Assembly (NCBI GenBank): GCA_037953745.1
Contig: JBAKBP010012343.1
Coordinates: 1 to 64,000, forward strand
Direction of reading: 5' to 3'
DNA: 64,000 nucleotides
Origin: Lithodes maja
Taxonomy: Eukaryota; Arthropoda; Malacostraca; Decapoda; Lithodidae
Made by a program: the position numbers and the translations under genes. Below are positions 31,106 to 42,500 of this stretch, in pieces. The notes under the pieces were generated by a model, which worked only from the letters and a program-made list of their open reading frames with translations, had not been told where the DNA came from and ran no database searches. The first letter of the stretch is position 1, and each line of letters opens with the position of its first letter.

Positions 31106-31586
31106 CCCTTAAAGATCGGGGCCCGACTTAAGTTCAAATCGAAAAATTTGGACTAAGTGGCGGGGCCCGCCTTAAGTCTGAGTGCAATTTTGGCGCAATA
31201 TTGGCTCTGAGAAAGAGACGAGTGACTGGAGGAGCATGGGTTACCTCATGACCGCTCGCCACGGCCGCCGTGGTCCTACTGAGATTTACTCCACTTGCAT
31301 CCACCCTCACTCCCTCGCTACATACGTAATTATATAAAGAAATTACCGTATTTTAGCGATTTTGCCCTTCGGTTGCACGATCATTGAAAGACAACCAGTG
31401 ATCGTAGAAGGATGGTTCGGTTGTCATTGGAAAGCTCAATTTGCGCCGTTTCAGGGATACATACTTGTATTACGCTCTGGGTCTTGTTTATGCATGAAAA
31501 AGAGCACGGAAACAACCCCATTTATGGTAAATAAAAACCCGCTGTGCGGCACGGTCAAATATACCGCCTAGGCTGCTAAGTAAGGG
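31106..31586. mobile_element. TTAA element family B, copy 1 (481 bp)
   Basis: Flanked by TTAA at 31102-31105 and 31587-31590. It starts CCCTTAAAGATCGGGGCCCG and ends AAGTAAGGG. It aligns over its length with the reverse complement of 45326-45805. Internal GACTTAAGT/GGCGGGGCCCG motifs repeat near the left end. No transposase. Confidence 0.85.
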
Positions 31587-31655
31587 TTAAGACGATTTTA
31601 TTTAGTTTATGAAGGGCCTAAATAAAATTAGAAGGCTTTCAACTATATTAGTTAA

Positions 31656-31750
31656 CCCTTTTTACTACCACAGATCCTTCATACGCTCCACAATATCGTC
31701 TACTTATATCTAGACTACAATAAAAAAAGATGTAACCGGTACACAAAGGG
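31656..31750. mobile_element. TTAA element family A, copy 2 (half-length)
   Basis: Flanked by TTAA at 31652-31655 and 31751-31754. Only the right half of the family (ACTACCACAGATCC...ATCGTCTA...CCGGTACA) is present, so it is an internal deletion derivative. Confidence 0.75.
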
Positions 31751-32943
31751 TTAAACAGTATAGGAAGAGTTTAAGGAAAATTATTAACACTCTTGTTTTG
31801 TTCTTTGACCTTGACTTTTAACCTTAAGTATTATAATATATATATTTATATATACTGTACCGTATATATATATATACTGTATATATATGTATGATATTTA
31901 AGTAAAATGCAACTAACAGTCGTCAGCTCATCGAAAATTTAGTATTTTTTATGATGAAGGTTAACATATGACCTTGGCTTGTGACCTTGACCTTTATGTA
32001 GGATTATATTTTTGCTTGCTTTGATGTAACCCTAGAAAATCAAATAAGTGTGTCAAATTTCATTAACAAATATCAGTTAAGTTTCAGAGGTATTAAAGGA
32101 ATAGTTTACCTTGACCTTTGACATTCATCTTGACCTTCATGATGTCTGAAAAATTAAAATTAAAATTTTCCCTTAAAGCACAACTAGCTCAACGAATTTT
32201 ATGAAGTTTACATGAATAGTAAAGAAATTAGCTTATTGACCATATATATGATGTTAACCTGTGACCTTGACCTATCAAATGGAATTATGTTCATACTTGT
32301 ATGACCTTGGTCTAGGCATTTCGAATATGCATTATATGCCTAATGAGAATCTTACATTAAATAGGAAATACTAGTAAAAATCATATTTCAAACTTTAACC
32401 TTGACCTTTAACCTTGACCTTCGACCTTAGAATTTCTTATCCAGGATTTAGTTATGTTTAGCAATGTTCATATTAACTAGCATTATGAATATGGTGTAAT
32501 TCGTATACAAACATATTGATTACAAATAGTGATCATATACTGTGACCTTGACCTTTGACATTTGACTTAAAATAAAATACATATACTTGAATGGTCGTCG
32601 CATTGACCAACTGAATTTGCCTGTATAATTTGGTGACAATACATTAAACAGTCTAGGAGGAGTTTAAGGTAAATGACAAATACTCTGGCTTTGACCCTGA
32701 CCTCTGACCTTAACTATTACAATATTTATGTAAAATTTGATATATATGATATTTAAGTAATAAGCCATAAAACACAGCCAGTTTTCCAAAATTTGAGTAA
32801 TCTTTTTTAATAAATAATTAAAGTTGACCTTTGACCTTGACCTTTATGTAAGAGTACAATTTTATTTGCATTGACATTGCCCATGAAAATCAAATAAGAA
32901 TGCCTAATTTCATTAAAACCAATCAGTTAGTTTCATATATATT

Positions 32944-33531
32944 TGTAGTATGACATTATAAGCCCTGCATATTTATTGCTATACATATATCTCACTGCTT
33001 ATATGCCTTTATCCCTGTAACTTTTAAACTCTCAACATTCTTATTAAACATTCTTCATTTATTGAACTCCCTATAACTTTATCTATCTCTTTAACATATA
33101 ATATATTTGTTGTTACTTCCACTTAAATCAACACCCATTTCCCCTGTAAGTGTAAACTGTTTAAGGTATTTATCTGGTCCTACGTCATACCAGAATGCTG
33201 AGTTGATGCTGTGTTGCTTCAGCATCCTTGAACCCAGTCGATGCCTTCTTACTCAGGCATCTTCAGTTAGACTTCAACAGACATCAGCCAGAGAGAGTCA
33301 GAGCTCTTTACTCCCTCTAGACTCTAGACTCAGACTCACCCTCTATAGCCAAGCTCCTATATCCCCTAGATATATTAGACCACACAAGTCTTATATCACC
33401 TTGCTCCTCAGGCTTTTATTACAAGTCTTATCATATATCTGTACTTATATACCTGTACGTTTATACTTATTATCACTTATCCAATAATTAATGTGTTGTG
33501 TTATTACCTATAATCCCCTATATACTTAACA
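32944..33531 (+). repeat. LTR copy in inverted orientation
   Basis: Starts TGTAGTATGAC and ends CTTAACA, followed by TATTATA and TGGCGACCTTGC (33539-33550). It is the reverse complement of 38621-39206 with a few substitutions and small indels. Confidence 0.9.
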
Positions 33532-33533
33532 TA

Positions 33534-36203
33534 TTATATGGCGACCTTGCCAGGATAACCGACAAATTTAGAACCATGAAGATGAGGGAGTATTTCTTCT
33601 ACTTTATTGTTAGGTACAACTAACTGCAGAATGTTCCTTTCAAGTTGATGTTTGCCTTTGATGAGTTGATTACGAAATAGTGTGTTATCAATTAGAGTGT
33701 AATCTTCTAGGTGTTGGTTAGTTTCATTATTCTCTAGAGCAAGAATGATCTCACACAACTTGGGATCACCTCTCTGAGCTGTGGACATGTCTTCATTAGC
33801 TAAAGTCATCGTGTTTAAATGTGCACAAAGTACCGGATTACGAGAGAGAGCATCCGCTACGACATTTTTGTGACCTTTAATGTAGAGTATCCTAGGGTTG
33901 AAACTTTGTAATATGTACTTCCACCTTGCGCGTCTACCAGACATATTACTGTTGTCAAACAGATCAACTAGAGGCTTGTGATCCGTCCACACTTCAATGT
34001 CATAGTTAAGGATTTTGTCTTTGAATGTCTGAAGAGCCCAGATAAGACCGGCTCCTTCAATGTCAGTGACACAGTAATTTTTCTCGGCAGGTTTAAGAGT
34101 CCTGCTGGCAAAGGCTAAAGGTTGAAATTTATCGCGGCTGTCTTTTTGCATTAAACAAGCTCCAATACCGCTATAGGACGCGTCGGTGTGGATAATAAAA
34201 GGTTGAGTATAGTCGGGGTAAGACAGGCAAGGAGGATTACACAGGTGATGCTTCAACTCGTCAAATGATGTTTGTTCGGATTCTTTCCAATCAAATTCAG
34301 CGTCCATTTTTAACAGTTTGAAAAGGGGACTGGCTTTTTCCGAAAATTTGGAGATGAAACTACGGTAGTACCCGGCTAGGCCAAGGAATTGGCGGAGTTG
34401 TGTCACATTTTCAGGTTGGGGAAATTCATGTATAGCTTTAGTGATATCGGTCTTTGTTCTGATGCCATCCGCTGAAAGTTCGTGACCGAGAAATTCAACA
34501 CTACGTTTTAAGAATTTACACTTTTGTAATTTTACCTTTAAACCTGCATCCTTTAGTTTTTGAAGGATCTTTCCTAGGCTTTCAAGGTGAGATTCGATAT
34601 CAGGCGACATTATAATAATGTCATCTATGTAGATTTGGATATCTTTGCCCAAATGGCCTGCAAGAATGTGACACATGAGCCGTTGGAAAAAGGCTGGACT
34701 AGTTTTTAACCCTTGAGGGAGTCTATTGAACTCGTAAGTACCACTGGGAGTGCTGAAAGCTGTGTACTTACGGGAATCATCGTCCAACTTTATCTGATGA
34801 AAACCACTACCTAAATCAATGGTAGAGAAGATTTTGTTTTTAGAGTTCAAATTACTCATAACTTCATTGATGGAGGGCATATAAAATTTCTCCTCAATGA
34901 TAGCGTCATTTAACTTCCTGAAGTCCACCACTAATCTCCACTCGTTGGGGTTCCGCTTAGGTACTAGGAATATAGGGCTCCTCCAACGACTGGATGAGGG
35001 AGAGACTACTTGTTGGTCTAACATAGCCTTGACTTGAGATTCTACCTGTTCTCTCTGAGCATGAGCTAACCTATAAGAAGGACAGTATATGGGGTTAGTC
35101 TCCGAGTTGCGTAATATGATCTTGTGTTGAAGCACATCACAAAACCCAAGATCTTCATTATGTAACATAACTGCCTCTTTATACGTGCACAACAAACTCA
35201 CAAGATTCTCAGTGTAGTCCTCAAAATCAAGATAATTAATTAGAGATTTTATTTGTGACCTAGTCTCTGATTCATCCTTGCTAATAGCTGCGTTAATGAC
35301 AAGGTTTTTACGAACTGGTAAGCTTTGGTCGTTAAAAATAAAAGGGAAAACTTCTGCTTCCATAATCTTGGTACCACTTTTAATACTAAGTATGTTATCT
35401 GAGTAATTGAGAATTAAAGTTTCAAAATATTCATTCTTGCTCTCATGAAGGGCTGGAGTGGTTATAAGACCCTTTATGGAGGTAGTGTCTGGAAGAGTGA
35501 TGATGCTATATTTGTGATAATTAGCGGGTAATTGATTGACATAAGTTTCTACCTTCATAGATGATTTTGGTTGAATAGTTACATCATCTTGCAAAATTAC
35601 GTCAGCTGTAAGGGAATGGTCAGTTATCAGATCACCTATAGATACCTCAGTGTATTGATAGCTAGGAGTGGGGGCATCAGGGGGGGTTTTAGTGACCTCT
35701 TGAGTGACCGAAGAGGGACCGGATTTTACGGTAGTTTTGAAACTGAATTTTCTTTTGGGTCTAGGTTTAGTGTGATCGAATGCCTGTTTTGGGTGGTTGG
35801 TGGTACCTTTGACAGAGGATTCACTACTGCGTGAGCATTCGATGGTGTCGCCTTTTAAACCACCGATCATAACTTGGTCCATATGGGTGAAAATTATGAT
35901 TTTGAGCATATTCATACTAACAAACCCTAGGAGCAAGTCGGCATTTATGGGGAGTTTGTTAATGACATAGAATGGCAGGGGTGTTGCTAATTCTTCGGTG
36001 ATCTTGATAGGTAGATAAACCTTAGATAATGCCTCTAATGGGTTGTCACTGACTGATTTTATATTGACATCAGGGTAAGATTGACTGAATTGATTATTAG
36101 AATTTATAAGATTAAATTTGTTGAGACTTATAAGATTCACTGGGGAGCCTGTGTCTAAAAAGAGATTTAGATTATGCTCTTCGCATTTAGCGGGTAAAAG
36201 CAA
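33534..36203 (-). pseudogene. Gypsy-type pol: PR, RT, RNase H, truncated at integrase start
   Basis: Frame of 889 codons, beginning at a non-ATG codon in the available reading; it is open further upstream and overlaps the gag end in the -1 frame, consistent with frameshifted gag-pol. Protease LFLDTGS is near residue 17. Reverse transcriptase has RLVVDFRKLN, RLPQGLKTSPAFFQ and catalytic YIDDI (about residue 524). RNase H has IIHTDASYSG (about 669) and WTDHKPLVD. The connection domain ends with HLHGSKFVGYPGKV, the first residues of the integrase zinc module, then a stop created by the inverted LTR. RT and RNase H look intact, but the copy cannot make integrase. Confidence 0.85.
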
Positions 36204-36310
36204 GGAAGATTTATCAAGACAACCTATTGCGACAGATTTGAGGGGTCGAGTTTGGGTGGCATTGTTGGTCCGCCCAGCACAGTTTGGAGGTATAGTACCG
36301 TGCTGGGCGT

Positions 36311-37663
36311 CTATTCTTCCCCCGAACTGGTTGATTTTGTCTTGATTGAAGCGGCCGTTTTGGTGTTTCCTGGTGTAGCCGTTTTGGTGTTTCCTGGTGT
36401 GGCCGTCCTAGTCTTTTCCCTAAGAGCTTTCATGTGAGTGCAGAACTTGGTCCAATGACCCTTAGATTTGCATTTGCGGCAAAATGGTTCTTTATGTGAT
36501 GCCATCTCCTGTTCCTCTCTTACCTTGATGAGGCATTCAGGAGTTATATGACCCTGGTTACCGCAATAATAACAGGTGACATTACTGTTAGAGATCGTTG
36601 GAGATTTGTGTGGGTTGTAGTTAGATTTGGAAGAAAGATAGGGTGTCTTGGGCGAGTAATAAGGTTTAGGTTTCTGTGAGTGGACGAAAGGTTTTGAGTG
36701 AGCATTGTAGTGTTTGGCGTGATTGGGGGAGGTTGAGTGATTGTGAATAGCAGCTACAACACCTTGGGGTTTTGAGGGATTGGTCAGGAATGGGATTTTG
36801 TGGTCTAGACCATTCTTTTTACATTTGGCATGGACAGTTTGAGAGAAATCTACCAGTGTGTCATTAGGGGTGAATGGAATAGATTGTATTAATCCCGTTA
36901 TGGATTCAGGAAGGAGGTTTGATACCATCATGTAACCAACAAACTTGGCCACTTGTTTGATATTCATGTATTCCTCATTGCCGTGCTTGAGTGTCCAGTC
37001 CTTATCCTTCAATTCATGTCTAAGTGATTTGGTCATGGTAGAATCTGTGGCAACAATCCTATCGACTGGGGTATTTAGATATTTCTGGTGGTTCTTTAAT
37101 TCATTAGCAATTCTGTGAGTAGCTGAGAATGTACCTGCCATCTGTATGCCATATCTTTGAATGAACATACTTTTCAGTTCCTCGTAAGAGCAGTCTTCAG
37201 TTTTGTCTGACTCTAGAAGAAGCTGAGCTGAGTTGGAATCACCTTTGTGTATTCTAGCTTTGAAAATCTGCACTTTGGTGTTATCATTTTGACCGGCACC
37301 TCTCATGGCAATTTCGCCGTCTACATCCTGTATGAAAGCATGAACAGAATAATTCTTGAGGGTGTTACCAGAAAATAACCTAGGGGCGTTCTGATGGATG
37401 ATTTCAAGGATATTTGGTTGGTAAGGTGCTTGTTGAGGTTGGTAGGATATTTGATGGGGTTGGTGGGATGTTGATAAAGGATTGTGTTGGGTATTGTTCC
37501 GCTTCTTGTTTGATAGTAGGAAATTGCTGGTGACTGTGTATGTTAGGAGGGAGACCCTGTTGTTGTTGAGGAGGTTGAAAGATATTGCTGTTGGCATACA
37601 TGGGAATTTGATGTGAGAGACCCTGTTGTTGTTGAGGAGGTTGACAGATATTGCTGTTGGCAT
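36311..37663 (-). pseudogene. Gypsy-type gag, frameshifted N-terminus
   Basis: The C-terminal 380 codons read as gag, with two CCHC knuckles (CYYCGNQGHITPEC and CRKCKSKGHWTKFC) and a short tandem TATPGNTK repeat before the stop. The probable N-terminus, rich in Gln and Pro with a duplicated QPPQQQQGL block, lies in another frame (37775-37404), so at least one frameshift is present. Pol follows in the -1 frame. Gag would package the element RNA. Confidence 0.7.
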
Positions 37664-37779
37664 ACAACCTTTGGTTTAGGGTCAGAGGGTTGAAAATCCC
37701 AAAATCCTTCAGAATGAGCTGTAGCACCAATCGTAGGTGACACCACAGGTCTGTCCCTGGGATTTGAACCATCATCCCA

Positions 37780-38600
37780 AGTAGTATTCCAGCTAGAAGC
37801 TGAATGATAGGAGGGGCTGTGTTTTGTTTGTTTGAATAAGTGATGTTGAAAGATGTATTTGAGTTCTGAGGTTGAGAAAATGATACACGTCTATTATCAT
37901 TAACTCTAGATAGCAGAGTAAATAAGTGTTCTGTGGCCTCCGAATATTGTGTAAGTGGGGGTTGGAGGTTGGTATTTTTGGAAATTTGTGAATGTGGAGG
38001 TTGATCAGGTGGAGGGAGGGTAGGTAAAAGTGGTGGTGGTGGTGGTGGTGGTGTTGTTGTTGGTGTTTGGCTGTGTGTGTCAGTGGGTGAGTGTGTCAGT
38101 GGGTGAGTGTGTCAGTGGGTCATTTTGAGAATGTGATCTAGTAATCACACCTGCTGTATATGTGAACTCTAATGGTTGAGGCTTTGAAAACATGATCACT
38201 TAATCCTCTTAAACAATGCACTTTTAAGTAAAGTTAAGCACTCACATGATTCCTCTTAGAGAACGTTGTGTCAGTGTTGGTCAGTTGGTCGTACGACAGG
38301 CAGGGGCGTTGTGTGTGTGTACGGATGTACACACGTAGCGGCTAGTTGGAGGCGTTGTGACTGTGTGTGTACCATGGACGTACGCACACGCTTGCAGCTT
38401 GGCAGAATGGCTGGCAGGCTGTATGGTTGTCAGGCTGGCAGGCTGTAAGGCTTTTGGAGAAACTGCAAGGCTGGTAGGCAGGGTTTGAAGTACAGCAATT
38501 ATCCTCACATGAAATGTAAGGTATAATTAGGGATTTGTAATGTTGATAATTGTAGAGGGGTAGATTGGGGAAAAACTTAAGTATAGCCTTAATACGCTAT
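37780..38600 (-). other. Leader region with short repeats
   Basis: Between gag and the primer-binding site: a GGT run (about 38033-38052), three copies of TGTGTCAGTGGGTGAG (38078-38120) and GGCAGGCTG repeats near 38410-38450. No frame of note. Confidence 0.5.
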
Positions 38601-38601
38601 T

Positions 38602-38613
38602 GCAAGGTCGCCA
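38602..38613 (-). other. Primer-binding site, gypsy-type element
   Basis: TGGCGACCTTGC on the minus strand, seven bases after the LTR end. Identical to the Gmr1-like element's site at 4882-4871. Confidence 0.75.
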
Positions 38614-38620
38614 TATAATA

Positions 38621-39206
38621 TGTTAAGTATGTAGGGGATTATAGGTAATAACACAACACATTAATTATTGGATAAGTGATAATAAGTATAAACGTACAGG
38701 TATATAAGTACAGATATATGATAAGACTTGTAATAAAAGCCTGAGGAGCAAGGTGATATGACTTGTGTGGTCTAATATATCTAGGGGATATAGGAGCTTG
38801 GCTATAGAGGATGAGTCTGAGTCTAGAGTCTAGAGGGAGTAAAGAGCTCTGACTCTCTCTGGCTGAGGTCTGTTGAAGTCTAACTGAAGATGCCTGAGTA
38901 AGAAGGCATCGACTGGGTTCAAGGATGCTGAAGCAACACAGCATCAACTCAGCATTCTGGTATGACGTAGGACCGGATAAATACCTTAAACAGTTTACAC
39001 TTACAGGGGAAATGGGTGTTGATTTAAGTGGAAGTAACAACAAATATATTATATGTTAAAGAGATAGATAAAGTTATAGGGAGTTTAATAAATGAAGAAT
39101 GTTTAATAAGAATGTTGAGAGTTTAAAAGTTACAGGGATAAAGGCATATAAGCAGTGAGATATATGTATAGCAATAAATATGCAGGGCTTATAATGTCAT
39201 ACTACA
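38621..39206 (-). repeat. 5' LTR of gypsy-type element
   Basis: 586 bases, TGTAGTATGAC to CTTAACA on the minus strand. Its outer end is two bases from the terminal repeat of the Academ-like transposon. The frame across it is duplicated in the inverted copy and is not a gene. Confidence 0.85.
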
Positions 39207-39536
39207 ACTAGTCCATGAGCCAAGACCCGAATTTTGGGATATCGGTACCACCCGGGGTGACTAATTCTCTTAGGTGTTTTTAGCTTGCTACATGTCTCTA
39301 GTTTATGTTTTGATATGATAGCCCTTGCACATTGGTAGCTTAATGGTCGTTATCACTTCTTGAATAGACATACCCTACCGAAAATTCCGATTTTTTTTTA
39401 AATGTCAAATTTGGGGACAGGAATGCCTAAATGTCAACAAAATGCTTATAGTAATTGTCACATTTAATACAAGTCCTGTAAATACACACTAAGCATGCCA
39501 TGGGCTTGTACATACTATTATGGCAAATTACTACTC

Positions 39537-42500
39537 CTAAATATCATCTACATCAGACTCGGAATCTGACTGTTGTGCCACCGGCTCTTCTTCAATAGCC
39601 TTGTTCTGACATGTCTGTAACCTGCACATGTCCGTGCATTTTAGACCATTGCTGAGGCAAGTACACTTAGGGAGTTCGCATGACCGCACACACTTGCAAG
39701 ACAGTAGCTGCATAACAGCATCTGGTGCTGGTGAGACTCGCATCCAGTTGACGGCAAGCTTACCATCCTCATCTGTCATCCAACCGCAGTCTGTTGGGTT
39801 CGCAACAAATGGCTGGCTCTGAAGACTTCTCCTCCAGATCGCAGCCTGGTAGTTTGCACGCAGTGCATGCATGAAGAGGCAGTCCTCACAAGGAGGGAGT
39901 TGACTTGACTCTACCTCTCCACGTCTTGCACAGAACAGCTCATACCGAAGCTTGTTTACCTTAGTTGTGTGGGTAGATGGTAGGTACATGTGGCAGGTGA
40001 TTTCCTGTAGCTTCTCAAAGAGTTCAGGAGACACTTCCCATGAGCGTCCAAGTTCGTGAAAAGCATCCTGGTATGTCTTGTCCATCTTCACCTGCTTGAG
40101 TGTCGTCATCTTCCCTCGGCCAGCGAATGCACTGACGGTATCACAGCCTGTAAAGGCATGCATACCAATCAATGAATCACACACGCTGCCTCCCAGTGTG
40201 CGGCTCAGTGTGGTGATATCCAGGAATCTTGTCCGGTTCTTCGTCCCGCACTTCTGGAACAGATGGGATGGGATCTTGTGGCACATGCCAAGACACAACA
40301 CCATGACGTCTGTATCTTCTGCAGTGATGATGACAGACTTGTTCCCAGATTCTGCTGCATGAAGTGCATGGAGAAGAAGGCGTGTGTCTGCTTCTTCTTG
40401 AGTTGACTTAAGCTCAGGAGCCTCTTCCCACTGCTCTTTGGTGATCTTGAAGCAGCGCTGCTCACATGTGACATACAGCTCCTTGTCCTTGAGCTTCTCC
40501 CTGTGCTGTGGTGCCTTCCATTCTTCTACCAAGAACTTGATAAGACTTGCCTTGTTGGAGGAACTACCGAGTAACTTTCTCCACTGCTGGATGTTGTGCC
40601 CAGGTTGAATGTTCTTGAAATGAATTCCTGTGCCTGCACTTCTTTTGGCTCATTCTGCATCCTTGATGGATGTCTCCTTGTAGATATCAAACACAACATC
40701 AATGCGCCTGCTCTTAGCACCTTCCTGAACAGCGTGACTCAGTGCTGTACCTGCAAGCTGTGAAAAAGTTTTGTCGTTTCCCTTCAGTTTGTGGACCAGG
40801 CTCATCCCATCAATTATGGTAGCAGAGGGCTCGGGTATCACTTCTGCAGGAGAAACATTCCTCTCTAACTCCTTTGCTAGGGCAGCCTTGTTGGTCTTGC
40901 GGAGAGACCCATCACCGCTGGCAAGTGCCCAAGGCAAAGGCCCAAGGGGATGAGCCAAGACATCACTCATTTTGAGCTTTCTGTTCTCGGCAACAAGGAT
41001 CATCTGGCCAAATAGGTTCCTGTCAGCCTTTAAGATAGCCTCCTTGGCATGGTCTTGTGAGCGTGGCTTCATTCTGATGTTAGTGAACGTTCTCAGTTTC
41101 GTCTTCGTCATCGTGTCATGAAACTGTATAGTTGGCGTATCGATCTCCAGGCGCTCTTCCTTGAAGGCTTGATATGCATCCTCTCCTATTCTGTAGGCCC
41201 CTAGAAGGTCTTTGACAACTTCTGGTGGTGCCATAGTCGCAGTTGACAAACTGACAAGATCTTCTTGCTCTGCGTTGAAGGGGTTCAACCAGCTGGTCTC
41301 CATCAGTTGAACTAAAGATTGGACATCGGCCTCATCTCTTCTAATCCTGGCCATCTGTAGGTCTGGGTGGCTGAAGTCAGTATACTTTTGGCCTACTACC
41401 ATAGTCCTGAGCTGCCTTAAGTACCTGCTGCGATACTCCGATGTCAGGTAGTACCTGGCGACAGCTCCGCCTTTCAGGCTGAAGCCTTTTGTGCCCCCTG
41501 GTGTCTGGGTGTCTTTGTTGATCGTCTCTTCGATTGTCTGGTCCACAGGGATCCGTCCAAAGGGATTCTTGCTACCGATCTGGACCGAAAAGCCACCTTG
41601 CATGAAGTGTTCATGGACCTCTGGGTGTTCAATGGGCAGTCGAGACATCAAGGCATAGTAGTAGGTTAGGAACCGGGCATAGTTCACTTTGTCATAGGCA
41701 AAACACCACGGTATCATCTGTCGGATTGCTCCTAGGTGGAGCATCCAGTTGCCTTCTCTGGAGGCTCGAATTAAGTCCAGCATGATCTCAACCATGTCCA
41801 GGTATGACATCCAGAATGCTGAGAGGTTGTGTTCATCTCTGAGGGTCTCAAGATAAACTTGGAAAAGCTTCATGATATGTGTGCATGATTCACTCTCCAT
41901 CAGCTCTTGAAAGAGTCCCTGAGACACATTGCTGTGAAAGCTGTTGATGTCCTTCAGTGTTTCATCTAGATGGTGTATGTCCCTTGAATGGTTTTCTTCT
42001 AGCCATGAAAGGAAGCCTTTCCATGCAAGCCTCATCAGTGCTTCATACACGAGCTTGTGTAGTCTCACTGCTCTGTTGTACCTCTTGCCGTTCATCACTC
42101 CTGACACTGATCCTTCTGCGATGATACCTGATTCCACACACAGATCTCCAAGACCTGCATCTTGAAACCTCTTTCCTATGGTGGAGATGAGATTACAGAT
42201 TGTGTGGAAGACGCCCATCCTGATGATAATGTTCTTGAACTTCTCTTGTTTCCAGATAACTTCGGCAGCTTTGGCATAGAGTGCTTGATCAAACACGCAC
42301 ACAATCTTGTTAAGCTGTAAGGACTGCATGATAGCATGCGTTTGTTCCAAGATTTCATTAACGGTGGACATTTCTGTTGCGGGAGCATTGATAGTGGGCA
42401 GGTAGCTTACAGTGTCCTGAACCACTGCAATGTCTCTGCGCATTTTGATGTTGAACCCAGTCCAACTGCTGATGGACTGGTCCTCATGGTCTGACATTCG

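Larger units (their letters stand above)
30830..32940 (+). repeat. TGACCTTGACC-rich dispersed repeat, at least two units
   Basis: Two similar blocks (about 30835-31910 after removing two TTAA elements, and about 32460-32940) share phrases in order: GAATATGGTGTAATT, a GTGACC block, GCATTGACCAAC, TTTGGTGAC, AGGAGTTTAAGG and ATATTTAAGTAA. TGACCTTGA or TGACCTTTGACC occurs many times. No coding frame. The right side is cut by the gypsy-type element at 32944. Confidence 0.75.
32944..39206 (-). mobile_element. Gypsy-type LTR element with inverted LTRs and truncated integrase
   Basis: Minus-strand order: 5' LTR (39206-38621), primer-binding site (38613-38602), leader, gag (broken), pol with PR-RT-RNase H, then a stop just inside integrase. 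Beyond it, instead of the rest of integrase and a direct-repeat LTR, there is a copy of LTR plus primer-binding site in the OPPOSITE orientation (32944-33550). The two LTR copies differ at few positions, so the rearrangement is recent. No flanking duplication is seen (left ATATT, right ACTAG). Confidence 0.85.

Noticed and set aside
33107..33487. 126-codon frame found twice (also about 38639-39043)
   Set aside because: It lies inside the two LTR copies; its recurrence reflects the repeat, and it has no domain.
38266..38508. Short frames near the gypsy leader
   Set aside because: Arise from GT and GGCAGGCTG repeats in untranslated leader DNA.
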